From: Brevibacterium sp. 239c
GTDB taxonomy: Bacteria > Actinomycetota > Actinomycetes > Actinomycetales > Brevibacteriaceae
Direction: 5' to 3'
Assembly (NCBI RefSeq): GCF_900169365.1
Contig: NZ_FXZH01000005.1
Coordinates: 62,001 to 126,000 of the forward strand
Length of the DNA stretch: 64,000 bases
The notes beneath the pieces were generated by a model, which was not told the origin of the DNA, searched no databases, and was given only the letters and a program-made list of their open reading frames with translations. Shown in pieces: positions 25,864 through 34,771 of this stretch. A program made the translations under genes and the position numbers. The first letter of the stretch is position 1; every line of letters starts with the position of its first letter.

Positions 25864-28800
25864 ATGTCCCCCGCTGAACTGCCGTTTGTGAGTGCCAAGG
25901 AGTTGCAGGACTACTTCGGCACCACGTTCTACGAGCGCGGGCGCAGCTACGCCAACAAAGGGATGGTCGGACAGGTCAGCTGGGATCCGGAAGCCTTGAC
26001 TCTGCGTGCCGATGTGTCGGGTTCTGCCGCCCACGATTACACCAGCACCGTGCGGCTGGAGCGGCAGAGTCCCACTGCCAAATCGTTCACCGTGCTCTCT
26101 TCACGCTGCACCTGCCCTGTGGGCGGAGACTGCAAGCATGTGGTGGCCGCACTGATGGCGGCATCGATTCGGCAGGTGGCGCCCTTCGGGTCAACGGCGC
26201 TGCACGACCCTGACCAGCGCCGCTCCCCGGAACCCCCTGCCTGGAAGACGGCTGGCAGCAAAACGTCCTCACGCACAAGCGCAGGGTCGGACTGGAAGTC
26301 GATCCTGTCCGGCTTCTCCTCCGACCGAGTCGATGAGTCGGTGAGTGCCTCGGGCCCCGGGGGCACCCTGGCCGGCGGCGCACCGACGCGACTGGCCCTC
26401 GGCTTCGAGATCGCCGAACTGCGACGCACACGGTTCGGTAACTTCGAAACCCACCCGATCACACGAACGAAATTCACCGGCTCCACCGACCTCGTCGTAA
26501 CGCTGAGACCACTGATGGAAGGCGCACGCAGAAATTGGATCAAGGGCAACGTGTCCTGGTCCAACATCGTCAACAACGCCACCACCCGCGCATATGCACG
26601 CGGGCAGGCGGTCTGGTTCGCTCAGCTCTACGGTCTGTCTGCCCTCACATCTCATCACCTCATCACCAACGACGACTCGGTGGTCCTCGACTGGTTCACC
26701 TCACCCCTGCTGTGGCATCTCTTCGACCAGGCCAAGTCACTGGGCATCGAGCTTGTCGGCACCAGTCGCAGACTCTCGGTTCGCCAAGGCGAGGAAGGCA
26801 CCACCCGATGCGATGTGCAAGCGAGCTCAAAGGGACTCGAGGTGCGGTCCCTGATCAGCATTGATGACGAGTCGTTCGCCCAGGGATTCAGCGGCCCGGT
26901 CGATGATCATGGCTTCTACGGAATCTCCACCGACGCCGGGCTGTCCCTCACCCTGGCTCCAGCAGAGAAAGTCACCGACCACCAGGTGGTTGAGATGTTG
27001 CGTCGTTGGGAACCGATCACCATCTCTCATGACCAGATGCACGACTTCTTCACCGACTTCTATCCCAAACTCGCCTACGCCACCACAGTCGTCTCCTCAG
27101 ATGATTCGGTGACCCTGCCCGTGCTCGTGCCTCCCGACCTGGCACTCACCATCACCTATGCCGACCAGGGCGCACACCTGAGGTGGGAGTGGCACTATCA
27201 CCACCCCGAGCAGACCTTCCCGGTCCGCCGTGGGCCGCTGGCAGATCGCAATCGCAGCCTCGAGCACGAAGACGGAGTGCTCACTCAATTGAGCTCCACT
27301 GTGGGGGCAACCGCGATGCCGCTGACTCTGCCCACCGAGGTGAGGCGCGCCGATACGGTGAACCTCGATAGCCTGCACACGGCGGTCTTCGTCGACAAGC
27401 TGCTGCCAGCCCTGACTGCCGTCGACCATCTCGTGGTGCATGAGTTCGGTGACCGTCCGGACTACCGGGAAGTCGCTGATGCACCGCTGATTGCGATGTC
27501 GACCGACGAGGCTGAGGACAGCGACTGGTTCGACATCCGCTTCAACATCACCATCGCCGGACAGCAGGTTCGCTTTTCCGACCTGTTCGTCGCACTGGCC
27601 CAAGGGGCTGAGTTGCTAGTCCTGCCCAATGGCGCCTATTTTTCCCTCGACACCCCGTTCTTCGACAAGTTTCGTCGCATGCTCGCTGACTCAGATCTCA
27701 TTGCGGACTGGGAACCGGACTCACCCCGGCTCTCTCGCTATCACATGGATCTCTGGGCCGAGTTCGACGAATTCGTCGATGAATCCACTGCCGCGGCCAC
27801 GTGGAGACGCTCAGTCGAAGCGCTCAGTCACCTCGGCGAGATTCCTGCACACGACGTGCCCGACGGGATCGAAGCCACACTGCGGCCCTATCAACAGGAA
27901 GGCTTCAGCTGGCTGGTGGCTCTGTGGTCCAGCGGACTCGGCGGTATCTTGGCCGACGACATGGGGCTGGGCAAGACACTGCAGGCGCTGAGTCTGTTCA
28001 CTCACATCAAGAATACGACTGAGAACTCCGCCCCTATCCTCGTCGTCGCGCCCACCTCGGTGATGTCGACCTGGCGAGCAGAGGCCGAGAAATTCGCCCC
28101 AGATCTGCGAGTCGCCACAATCTCTGCCACAGAGAAGAAGCGCAAGACCGCGTTGACCGAAGAGATCGAGGGTGCTGACCTCGTCATCACCTCATATGCG
28201 ATTCTGCGTCTCGACGCGCAGGCCTTCAGGTCGATCGTGTGGGACACATTCGTCCTCGACGAGGCACAGTTCGTGAAGAACAGGACAGCCAAGGTCCACA
28301 CCGCGGCCAAGGCGATACAGGCCCGGTTCCGTCTGGCCATCACCGGCACACCGATGGAGAACTCGCTGACCGACCTATGGTCGCTGTACTCGATCACCTC
28401 TCCCGGACTACTGCCGGGCATCGAGAAGTTCCGTCGCGAGATCGTCGCCCCCATCGAATCGGGCGAGGCCCCGGAGGGGATGGCGCTGCTGCGACGGCGG
28501 ATCCGACCGTTCATGAAGCGGCGGAACAAAGAACTAGTCGCTGCCGACCTGCCGCCGAAGCAGGAACAGATCCTCAGCATCGAGCTCAGTTCCAAGCACC
28601 GGGACCTTTACAACACGGTCCTGCAGAAGGAGAGGAAGAAACTTCTCGGTCTCATCAACGATATAGATCGCAACCGCTTCGCGATCTTCCGGTCGCTGAC
28701 TCTTCTGCGGATGCTGGCCATCGATCCATATCTCATCGATGAGAAGTATGAATCGGTCGGCTCGAGCAAACTCAGTGCGCTCTTCTCTCACCTCGATGAC

Positions 28801-29268
28801 ATCGTCGCCGAGGGCCACCGCACCATCATCTTCAGCCAATTCACCTCGTTCCTGTCTCGAGTCGGCGAACAGCTTGAACATCGCAGTATCAACTACTGCT
28901 ACCTCGACGGTTCCACTCGCAACCGCGGAGCAGTCATCGAGGACTTCAGGACCGGAGACTCTCCTGTCTTCCTGATCAGCCTCAAGGCCGGCGGATTCGG
29001 GCTGACACTGACGGAGGCCGACTATGTCTTCCTCCTCGACCCCTGGTGGAACCCTGCGGTCGAGGCCCAAGCAGTTGACCGCGCACACCGGATCGGACAG
29101 ACGAAGAACGTCATGGTCTATCGGATGGTCGCTGAGAATACCATTGAGGAGAAGGTGCTGGCATTGCAGGAGAGGAAGGCCCAGCTCTTCGACTCCCTGG
29201 TCAATGAGGGTGAGGGCTTCTCCTCGAAGATCACGGTTGAGGACATCCGCGGACTCCTCGACGGGTGA
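25864..29268 (+). CDS. SWIM-domain SNF2-family helicase-like ATPase
   Basis: 1134 aa. An N-terminal SWIM zinc finger (Cys82, Cys84, Cys90, His92 in RCTCPVGGDCKH) is followed by about 500 residues of poorly conserved sequence. A C-terminal SNF2 motor comes next: Walker A ADDMGLGKTLQ near residue 697, DEAQ near 798, ITGTPMENS, and motif VI DRAHRIGQTKNV near 1075. Such bacterial RapA/HepA-like proteins translocate on dsDNA and remodel protein-DNA or transcription complexes. Whether this one acts in repair, transcription or defence cannot be told. It is monocistronic and convergent with tetR. Confidence 0.92.
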   Translation: MSPAELPFVSAKELQDYFGTTFYERGRSYANKGMVGQVSWDPEALTLRADVSGSAAHDYTSTVRLERQSPTAKSFTVLSSRCTCPVGGDCKHVVAALMAASIRQVAPFGSTALHDPDQRRSPEPPAWKTAGSKTSSRTSAGSDWKSILSGFSSDRVDESVSASGPGGTLAGGAPTRLALGFEIAELRRTRFGNFETHPITRTKFTGSTDLVVTLRPLMEGARRNWIKGNVSWSNIVNNATTRAYARGQAVWFAQLYGLSALTSHHLITNDDSVVLDWFTSPLLWHLFDQAKSLGIELVGTSRRLSVRQGEEGTTRCDVQASSKGLEVRSLISIDDESFAQGFSGPVDDHGFYGISTDAGLSLTLAPAEKVTDHQVVEMLRRWEPITISHDQMHDFFTDFYPKLAYATTVVSSDDSVTLPVLVPPDLALTITYADQGAHLRWEWHYHHPEQTFPVRRGPLADRNRSLEHEDGVLTQLSSTVGATAMPLTLPTEVRRADTVNLDSLHTAVFVDKLLPALTAVDHLVVHEFGDRPDYREVADAPLIAMSTDEAEDSDWFDIRFNITIAGQQVRFSDLFVALAQGAELLVLPNGAYFSLDTPFFDKFRRMLADSDLIADWEPDSPRLSRYHMDLWAEFDEFVDESTAAATWRRSVEALSHLGEIPAHDVPDGIEATLRPYQQEGFSWLVALWSSGLGGILADDMGLGKTLQALSLFTHIKNTTENSAPILVVAPTSVMSTWRAEAEKFAPDLRVATISATEKKRKTALTEEIEGADLVITSYAILRLDAQAFRSIVWDTFVLDEAQFVKNRTAKVHTAAKAIQARFRLAITGTPMENSLTDLWSLYSITSPGLLPGIEKFRREIVAPIESGEAPEGMALLRRRIRPFMKRRNKELVAADLPPKQEQILSIELSSKHRDLYNTVLQKERKKLLGLINDIDRNRFAIFRSLTLLRMLAIDPYLIDEKYESVGSSKLSALFSHLDDIVAEGHRTIIFSQFTSFLSRVGEQLEHRSINYCYLDGSTRNRGAVIEDFRTGDSPVFLISLKAGGFGLTLTEADYVFLLDPWWNPAVEAQAVDRAHRIGQTKNVMVYRMVAENTIEEKVLALQERKAQLFDSLVNEGEGFSSKITVEDIRGLLDG

Positions 29269-29301
29269 ACTAGTTCACTTCACCCCACTCCTTGCGCTGT
29301 G

Positions 29302-29955
29302 TCAGTGCCCGAGCGCCGACACGAGCCCCTGCATCAGCTCGTCTTCGACTGACTCGACCCCTGGACCGAACTGCCCAAAGCGCAGAGCATTGATGAGACC
29401 GACGATCGCTGACCAGACGGTCACAGAGGCCATGATCACCCGATCATCGGGTTCCAGACCCAGTTCTTGCAGTCCTTCACGCAGCGCGTCCAAAGTGTGA
29501 GCCGGAGGCAACTGAGAACGCGAGGTCTGCACGGAAGGCTCTGCGAGCAGATTTGTCAGCGACACCATGATCCTCGTCCCCGGCACCACGGTCTCATCCC
29601 GCGGCGCCTGGTAATCCGGGATGGGCGTGCCGTAGATGAGCGCCCACCGATTGGGGTGTGTTCGCGACCACGCCAGCATCGTCACGCCGACGGTGAGGAC
29701 TGACTTGTCGTGTTCGAGGGCGTCGTCCACCTCGTTCGCGATCGAAGTGAACGCATCGCGGATGAGTATGGTCAGCAGCTCGTCGCGGTTCTTCACGTAG
29801 CGATAGATGGCGCTTGAGACGATTCCAAGCTCCCGGGCGATCGCCCGCAGCGACACTCCCTCGAGCCCATCGGCATCGAGCATGCGGTTCCCGATCCGGG
29901 TGATCTGCGCTTCAGTCTCCAGCCGGGCCCGCTGGCGCGGAGTCGAGTTCGTCAT
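29302..29955 (-). CDS. TetR-family regulator with WHG-like C-terminal domain
   Basis: 217 aa. The N-terminal TetR HTH (ITRIGNRMLDADGLEGVSLRAIARELGIVSSAIYRYVKNRDELLTILI) is intact. The C-terminal ligand domain has the TRTHPNRWALIYGTPIPDYQAP pattern of TetR_C_13/WHG-type repressors. It is divergent from an NAD-binding oxidoreductase gene with two matching palindromes between, so it most likely represses that gene and itself. TAGGCT lies 6 nt before the ATG with a TTGTTA -35, a leaderless arrangement. Confidence 0.9.
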   Translation of the reverse strand: MTNSTPRQRARLETEAQITRIGNRMLDADGLEGVSLRAIARELGIVSSAIYRYVKNRDELLTILIRDAFTSIANEVDDALEHDKSVLTVGVTMLAWSRTHPNRWALIYGTPIPDYQAPRDETVVPGTRIMVSLTNLLAEPSVQTSRSQLPPAHTLDALREGLQELGLEPDDRVIMASVTVWSAIVGLINALRFGQFGPGVESVEDELMQGLVSALGH

Positions 29956-29961
29956 GCCACA

Positions 29962-29990
29962 AGCCTAGAACGAGAGAGCAAAGATAACAA
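29962..29990 (-). promoter_or_regulatory. tetR promoter (leaderless)
   Basis: -35 TTGTTA (29985-29990), 17-bp spacer, -10 TAGGCT (29962-29967), 6 nt to ATG 29955. Confidence 0.5.
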
Positions 29991-29994
29991 TAGT

Positions 29995-30005
29995 GAGCAT
30001 TGCTC
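29995..30005. promoter_or_regulatory. TetR operator candidate 1
   Basis: GAGCA-T-TGCTC palindrome directly upstream of the tetR -35. It matches the core of the second site at 30044-30054. Confidence 0.55.
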
Positions 30006-30041
30006 TTGAATTACGATCACCATCGGCCTAGCCTGTTTTCA

Positions 30042-30056
30042 GAGAGCAGTGCTCTC
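30042..30056. promoter_or_regulatory. TetR operator candidate 2
   Basis: GAGAGCA-G-TGCTCTC is a perfect 7-1-7 palindrome. Its centre is 49 bp from that of site 1, and it lies in the leader or promoter of the oxidoreductase gene. Confidence 0.6.
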
Positions 30057-30129
30057 GTCAATCGGAGTCTCGACGGTTCTTGCGACTTCAGACCATCACT
30101 ACATTTCGACGATTCGAAGGAACACCATC

Positions 30130-31167
30130 ATGAAATCAGCACTCGTCATCGGCTACGGACAGATCGGCAGAGAAGTCGCGTCCCAACTTTCGGCAGCGGG
30201 CGTTCACACGTCGGTCGCAACCCGTTCGGCCCCATCTCCTGCCACGGCTGAGGTTGCAGCAGGCAATGTGGATACCGCACCGGCCTCGGCATCAGCAGCT
30301 GATGGAATCACGACTGCCGCTCTGAGACCTCCTGAGTCTGCCTCTCTTCCGCATGCCGATCCTCCTCACGCCGAGATCGCTCGTGTGCGCGCAGACGCAG
30401 CCGATCCTGCTCAGCTGCTCGAGGCCGCTGCGGGTACAGATATCATCTTCGCCTGTGTCCATGCTCCCTATGACAGTCGAGTGTGGGCGCAGGTTCTACC
30501 GCAGCTGGAAAAGACCATCATGGATGTCGGCGCGAAGCTGAGCATTCCGGTTATCTTCCCCGAATCTGTCTACGCCTTCGCCGGCCTCACCACTCCGGTG
30601 ACGGAGTCCTCTCCGTTTGCACCGGTGGAAGAGAAGGGCCGGATCAGACAGCAGCTGATGGAAGCTCGATCCGCACATGGAGCCCGCACAGCTAGCGTCA
30701 TCGCCGGTGACCTGATCGGAGAAACCGCTCAGCCAGCCTCCTCTGTGGTCAAAATGTGCATTTCGGACAGAATCAGTCAGGGCCACAGGGCAATCGTGCC
30801 GGCCCGTACCGATGTGCCGCATGGCATCACGGTGATTGCCGATCTCGGCGCCGCAATGATCAGCGCGGCCAGGTCAGTGGAGGCCGACACCGCAGGCAGC
30901 CATCGGATGCTCCTAGCACCTGCATCGAATCCGACCCTGGCCGACATAACCGAGTTCACATACAGCTACCTGGGCACGACAGCGCGCAAACCGATTGCTC
31001 TGCCCCGCTGGACGACACGAGTCGCGGGCCTAGTCGAACGCTCCATGTTCGAACTCCACCAGCTTTCACCCATCTGGTATCAGCCAAACATCATCGAGAC
31101 AGGAGAACTCGCGGAACAAGTCGGCACAACCCGCTGGCAGGACGGCGTCATCGCCATGCTGCAGTGA
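30130..31167 (+). CDS. NAD(P)-binding epimerase/dehydratase-like oxidoreductase
   Basis: 345 aa. A Rossmann opening SALVIGYGQIGREVASQL (GxGxxG) is followed by a 50-residue Ala/Ser/Pro-rich insert, then DIIFACVHAPYDSRVWAQVLP, PVIFPESVYAFAG, and a C-terminal helical region. The overall layout resembles atypical SDR/NmrA-like epimerases. There is no clear YxxxK, so catalysis is uncertain. GAAGGAA precedes ATG 30130; the frame extends to 30049 but that part overlaps the TetR operator. It is the probable target of the divergent TetR. Confidence 0.75.
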   Translation: MKSALVIGYGQIGREVASQLSAAGVHTSVATRSAPSPATAEVAAGNVDTAPASASAADGITTAALRPPESASLPHADPPHAEIARVRADAADPAQLLEAAAGTDIIFACVHAPYDSRVWAQVLPQLEKTIMDVGAKLSIPVIFPESVYAFAGLTTPVTESSPFAPVEEKGRIRQQLMEARSAHGARTASVIAGDLIGETAQPASSVVKMCISDRISQGHRAIVPARTDVPHGITVIADLGAAMISAARSVEADTAGSHRMLLAPASNPTLADITEFTYSYLGTTARKPIALPRWTTRVAGLVERSMFELHQLSPIWYQPNIIETGELAEQVGTTRWQDGVIAMLQ

Positions 31168-31190
31168 GCTCGGACATGCCCGGCACGCTG

Positions 31191-31258
31191 TTGTCTAGCT
31201 AGCTCAGTACTGTCTAGCTGGCTCGGCGCTGTCTAGCTCAGCACTGTTTAGCTCAGTA
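31191..31258. repeat. Degenerate tandem repeat, four units
   Basis: Four head-to-tail units of 15-19 bp, each of the form CTGTCTAGCT(AGCT)CAGTA, occupy the space after the oxidoreductase gene. The last unit contains the sseB stop codon (TAA), so the repeat has grown into that gene's 3' end. Confidence 0.7.
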
Positions 31259-32015
31259 GATGCAGACGAATGGCCAGTGAGTCGATCTTTTGCACCAATT
31301 CCTCATCCGCTGCGATCGTTTCCTGGAAGTGCTGCAACTCGGATTCCGAAACCTCGGACTCCACGCCGAGGGTGATGCCCAGTTCAGGTCCCCCGACATT
31401 GACCTGCCTGCTCCCCGGGCTCAGTGACAGACGAGTCAGCCAGGAGAAGGACTCGGCGATGGCCGCGAGACGTCGTCCCACCTCGGCGTCGGCCCAGGAT
31501 GGCGTCCAACCCTGTCCGTGGACGAATGCGAACATCGCGGGTCGACGCAGCAGGAACGAGGTCGGCGCTCCAGGGTCGAGGACGACGAGCTGCGAATCGG
31601 CCTCGATCGCGCCGAGGACGAGTCTCTCCGCTTCGATCGGGACGGGCCGAGCGTCCGAATGCCATGCCGTCAATGGCGGGATTGAGCAGAACCCGGGTGT
31701 GCACTCCCGGCCGTCATCGGCCTGCAGCCGGACCATGGCCATCTCCGAAGAGTTGTCGACCATCAGCCCGTTTTCGCCGACCTCTTGGTCGAGTGCCATG
31801 GGTACGATCGGCGCATACAGCCGTGCCTCCGACAGCACGGAGAGTACGTTGCTGTGCAGCTGCGGATCCAGCGGATCCCTGCCCACCTGATGCAGGGCTT
31901 CCAGAAGGCCGGCATCGGCTTCTCCGGAATCGCCCGAGAACGGGTTCGGCCGCAGATCACGGCCGGACCAGGATTGGCCGGCAGAGTCGGAGCGATCAGC
32001 CGAGTCCGAAATCAC
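31248..32015 (-). CDS. SseB-family protein
   Basis: 255 aa. The region LYAPIVPMALDQEVGENGL ... SEMAMVRLQADDGRECTPGFCSIPPLTAWHSDARPVPIEAERLVLGAI fits the SseB domain, and a second alpha/beta part follows. The function of this actinobacterial family is not established. GTG 32015 has GGAGG 8 nt upstream and lies 4 nt after the hisA stop; an ATG farther up (32102) would overlap hisA by 80 bp. This makes sseB the last gene of the his cluster. Its C-terminal LHLLS is encoded by the tandem repeat. Confidence 0.8.
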   Translation of the reverse strand: MISDSADRSDSAGQSWSGRDLRPNPFSGDSGEADAGLLEALHQVGRDPLDPQLHSNVLSVLSEARLYAPIVPMALDQEVGENGLMVDNSSEMAMVRLQADDGRECTPGFCSIPPLTAWHSDARPVPIEAERLVLGAIEADSQLVVLDPGAPTSFLLRRPAMFAFVHGQGWTPSWADAEVGRRLAAIAESFSWLTRLSLSPGSRQVNVGGPELGITLGVESEVSESELQHFQETIAADEELVQKIDSLAIRLHLLS

Positions 32016-32019
32016 TGCT

Positions 32020-32757
32020 TCAGCCTCCAGCGACTTCGAGTGCTTCTTCCAGAGTGAACTTTCCAGCGTACAGGGCCTTGCCCACGATGGCCGAGTCCAC
32101 ACCGAAGGGGACCAGTTCGCGCAGGTTGCGCAGGTCGTCGAGGCTGGAGACCCCGCCAGAGGCCACGATCGGCTTGTCGGTCTTCTCTGCCATCGACTTC
32201 AGCAGTTCCACGTTGGGTCCCTGCAGAGTGCCGTCCTTACGGACGTCGGTGACGACGTAGCGGGCGCAGCCGGCCTTCTCCAGGGTCGAGAGAACTTCGT
32301 AGAGGTCTCCCCCGTCCTGGGTCCAACCGCGGGCGGCGAGGGTGGTGCCACGGACGTCGAGCCCGATGGCGACCTGATCACCGAAGCGCGAGATCATGTC
32401 GGCGGTCCATTCCGGGTTCTCCAACGCCGCAGTCCCGATGTTCACTCGCTCTGCACCCGTGTCGAGTGCTCGTTCGAGGCTCTCGGTGTCGCGGATGCCT
32501 CCGGAGAGTTCGACCTTGATGCCGACGGCTTTGACGACCTGGTTGAGCAGATCCGAGTTCGATCCCCGCCCGAATGCAGCGTCGAGGTCGACGAGGTGGA
32601 TCCACTCGGCTCCCCGACTTTCGAAGTCATGAGCCGCGTCGATGGGTGAGCCGTAATCCGTTTCGGTTCCGGCTTCACCCTGGACGAGACGGACGGCTTT
32701 GCCATCGGCGACGTCTACGGCGGGCAGGAGGACGAGCTTGTTGGGGGTTTGAGTCAT
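32020..32757 (-). CDS. hisA: Phosphoribosyl isomerase A (HisA, PriA type)
   Basis: 245 aa (beta/alpha)8 barrel. It isomerises ProFAR to PRFAR in histidine synthesis. [19 protein letters not shown] supplies the N-terminal catalytic Asp, VELSGGIRD and [12 protein letters not shown] the phosphate loops, and [19 protein letters not shown] is characteristic of PriA proteins. Those are bifunctional HisA/TrpF in actinobacteria that lack trpF. Whether it also serves tryptophan synthesis here depends on trpF elsewhere in the genome. AAAGG precedes the ATG. It lies 91 bp downstream of hisH. Confidence 0.95.
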   Translation of the reverse strand: MTQTPNKLVLLPAVDVADGKAVRLVQGEAGTETDYGSPIDAAHDFESRGAEWIHLVDLDAAFGRGSNSDLLNQVVKAVGIKVELSGGIRDTESLERALDTGAERVNIGTAALENPEWTADMISRFGDQVAIGLDVRGTTLAARGWTQDGGDLYEVLSTLEKAGCARYVVTDVRKDGTLQGPNVELLKSMAEKTDKPIVASGGVSSLDDLRNLRELVPFGVDSAIVGKALYAGKFTLEEALEVAGG

Positions 32758-32848
32758 TGTGACCTTTCTCTAGAGGCTGTGGAGACTGAGTTGGACGAAC
32801 TGGAACGGGTATGACTGGAGGAACTGGAGCTGACGTGTAGGGGCAATG

Positions 32849-33478
32849 CTAGTGGCGTGCGCGACCGGTCTTCGGGAAGGAGCCGACCCAGTTACGCAGC
32901 AGACGCGCTCCCGCATCGGATGACTTCTCGGGGTGGAACTGGGCGGCCCAGGTGGTTCCGTCCTCGACTGCCGCGATGAAGTTGCCACCGTGAGTGGCCG
33001 TGGTCACCAGTGTGTTCGCCGGCGCTTCGGTCGCAGCATAGGAATGGACGAAGTAGAAACGCTCTTCGGCAACGCCGTCGAACATCACTGAGTTCGTCGG
33101 TGCGCTGACCTGTGACCACCCCATGTGCGGCACGATGGGGGCATCGAGTGCTGTCACTGCGCCGGGCCAGAGACCAACACCCTCCGTCTTCTCCCCGTGT
33201 TCTTCTCCGCCGGCGAAGAAGACCTGGAGACCGACGCAGATGCCCAGCAGAGGACGGCGACTTTCGTGCCAGGAGCGGATCAGGTCAACCCCGCCGACTC
33301 GCTTCAGCCCGGCCATCACGGCCGAATAGGCACCGACCCCGGGGACGAGCAGACCGTCTGCGGCATCGATGAGAGCGCGGTCGGCAGTCAGCACGACCTC
33401 TGCACCAGCAGCGGCGACAGCGCGCACGGCCGAACGCACGTTGCCTGCGCCATAGTCTAAGACAGCGACCGTGCTCAT
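32849..33478 (-). CDS. hisH: Imidazole glycerol phosphate synthase glutamine amidotransferase subunit
   Basis: 209 aa class I amidotransferase. It opens VAVLDYGAGNVRSAVRAV, has the nucleophile motif GICVGLQVFF, PHMGWSQV, and the QFHPEKSSDAGARLL His/Glu pair. It hydrolyses glutamine to feed ammonia to HisF, which is not encoded in the window. The ATG overlaps the stop of the upstream membrane-protein gene by 4 nt (ATGA), so translation is coupled. Confidence 0.96.
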   Translation of the reverse strand: MSTVAVLDYGAGNVRSAVRAVAAAGAEVVLTADRALIDAADGLLVPGVGAYSAVMAGLKRVGGVDLIRSWHESRRPLLGICVGLQVFFAGGEEHGEKTEGVGLWPGAVTALDAPIVPHMGWSQVSAPTNSVMFDGVAEERFYFVHSYAATEAPANTLVTTATHGGNFIAAVEDGTTWAAQFHPEKSSDAGARLLRNWVGSFPKTGRARH

Positions 33479-34077
33479 TGCTTGGCGCCCCTGGTCAGGA
33501 CTCTGTAGATGCGCCACAGCGAGAATCCGAGGACGATCGCACCAAAGACGGCGACGACCCAGGCCATGGTGTTTCCGCTCAGACCGATGGTGATTCCGAA
33601 AGCGGTGATGAGCCCGGCGAGGACCGCCACGACGATCCACAGCAGCGCGGTCCGAGCCACGGCCGCCCGGCCTGGAGACATTGTGGCGGCGCTGGCCTGC
33701 AGTTTAGTCATGGAGGAGGTGGGAATGCTGCCTTCAACTTCGTCGGCAGACACGATCTCGAGCAGGAGCTGCTCGAGAACGTCCGGAAGGTTCTTCAGGG
33801 CCAGGCCGGCCGGCACATCCGATTCGCGGGCTCCGTGCCGGAAGTGTCCGGCGTCGATCTGTTCCTCGCTGCGGGCCAACAGCAGGACCTCATGTTTGCC
33901 GGAGAGTTTCGAGATCGCCGCGGCCGCCTCGTTGCCTGCCTGAACATCAGTATCGGCCAAGACGATTCCGGTGAAGTCGCCGATGGGGACGATGGTTCCC
34001 TTGATGTTCGACAGCACGCAGGCAGCAGCCAGCTGCTCAGCGACTCCGAAAGGAGTCACGATGACGGTGGTGCTCAC
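33475..34077 (-). CDS. Conserved membrane protein embedded in the his operon
   Basis: 200 aa. Residues 1 to about 130 form a soluble part ([31 protein letters not shown]...). Two membrane spans close the protein ([24 protein letters not shown] and [22 protein letters not shown]), ending in a short basic tail. It begins with GTG overlapping the hisB stop (GTGA) and ends with ATGA overlapping hisH. It is therefore locked by translational coupling between two histidine enzymes. I do not recognise the family; a membrane-tethering or unrelated hitch-hiker role are both open. Confidence 0.8.
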   Translation of the reverse strand: MSTTVIVTPFGVAEQLAAACVLSNIKGTIVPIGDFTGIVLADTDVQAGNEAAAAISKLSGKHEVLLLARSEEQIDAGHFRHGARESDVPAGLALKNLPDVLEQLLLEIVSADEVEGSIPTSSMTKLQASAATMSPGRAAVARTALLWIVVAVLAGLITAFGITIGLSGNTMAWVVAVFGAIVLGFSLWRIYRVLTRGAKQ

Positions 34078-34670
34078 AGGACTCCCTTCGTGCTGGGTAC
34101 CGAGTTATTGCGTTCATCGGGTTCGATAGCCTCACGCAGGGCGCGGGCGAAGGCTTTGAATTCAGCTTCGGCAATGTGGTGCGGGTCGCGGCCGCGCAGC
34201 AGGTCGAGGTGCACGGTGAGACCGGCATGGAATGCAATCGACTCCAGAGAGTGTGAGGTCATCGATCCCGTAAAGTGACCGCCGATGAGGTGGTACTGCT
34301 GGCCTTCCGGCTCACCTTCGTGCACGAAGTAGGGGCGACCGGCCACGTCGACGACGCAGCGAGCCAGCGCCTCGTCGAGTGGCACAGCGGCAAGCCCGTA
34401 GCGACGGATGCCGGTCTTGTCGCCCAACGCCTCACTCATCGCTTGACCCAGCACGATGGAAGTGTCCTCGACCGTGTGGTGAACGTCGATATGTGTATCG
34501 CCCTCGGCCTTGATCTCCATGTCGATGAGAGAGTGCTTCGACAGCGCCGTGAGCATGTGGTCGAAGAAGGGAACACTGGTCGAGATATCGGACTGGCCGG
34601 TTCCGTCGAGGTCGATGGATACGGTGACCGCAGATTCCGAGGTCGTACGGGATCGTTGTGCCTGCCTCAT
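34074..34670 (-). CDS. hisB: Imidazoleglycerol-phosphate dehydratase
   Basis: 198 aa, the monofunctional type. The Mn-binding motifs are present: [28 protein letters not shown], then the C-terminal [22 protein letters not shown]. It dehydrates imidazole glycerol phosphate in histidine synthesis. It lies 101 bp downstream of hisC and overlaps the next gene by 4 nt. Confidence 0.97.
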   Translation of the reverse strand: MRQAQRSRTTSESAVTVSIDLDGTGQSDISTSVPFFDHMLTALSKHSLIDMEIKAEGDTHIDVHHTVEDTSIVLGQAMSEALGDKTGIRRYGLAAVPLDEALARCVVDVAGRPYFVHEGEPEGQQYHLIGGHFTGSMTSHSLESIAFHAGLTVHLDLLRGRDPHHIAEAEFKAFARALREAIEPDERNNSVPSTKGVL

Positions 34671-34771
34671 GAAGGGCCTTTCGTAGGAAGGGTGGGTGCC
34701 GCCTGAGGACCATTGTCCTCTGATTTAAGTGATGTGGTGTGCCTCAGTGTGCGCATGCCATGGAATGCGTC

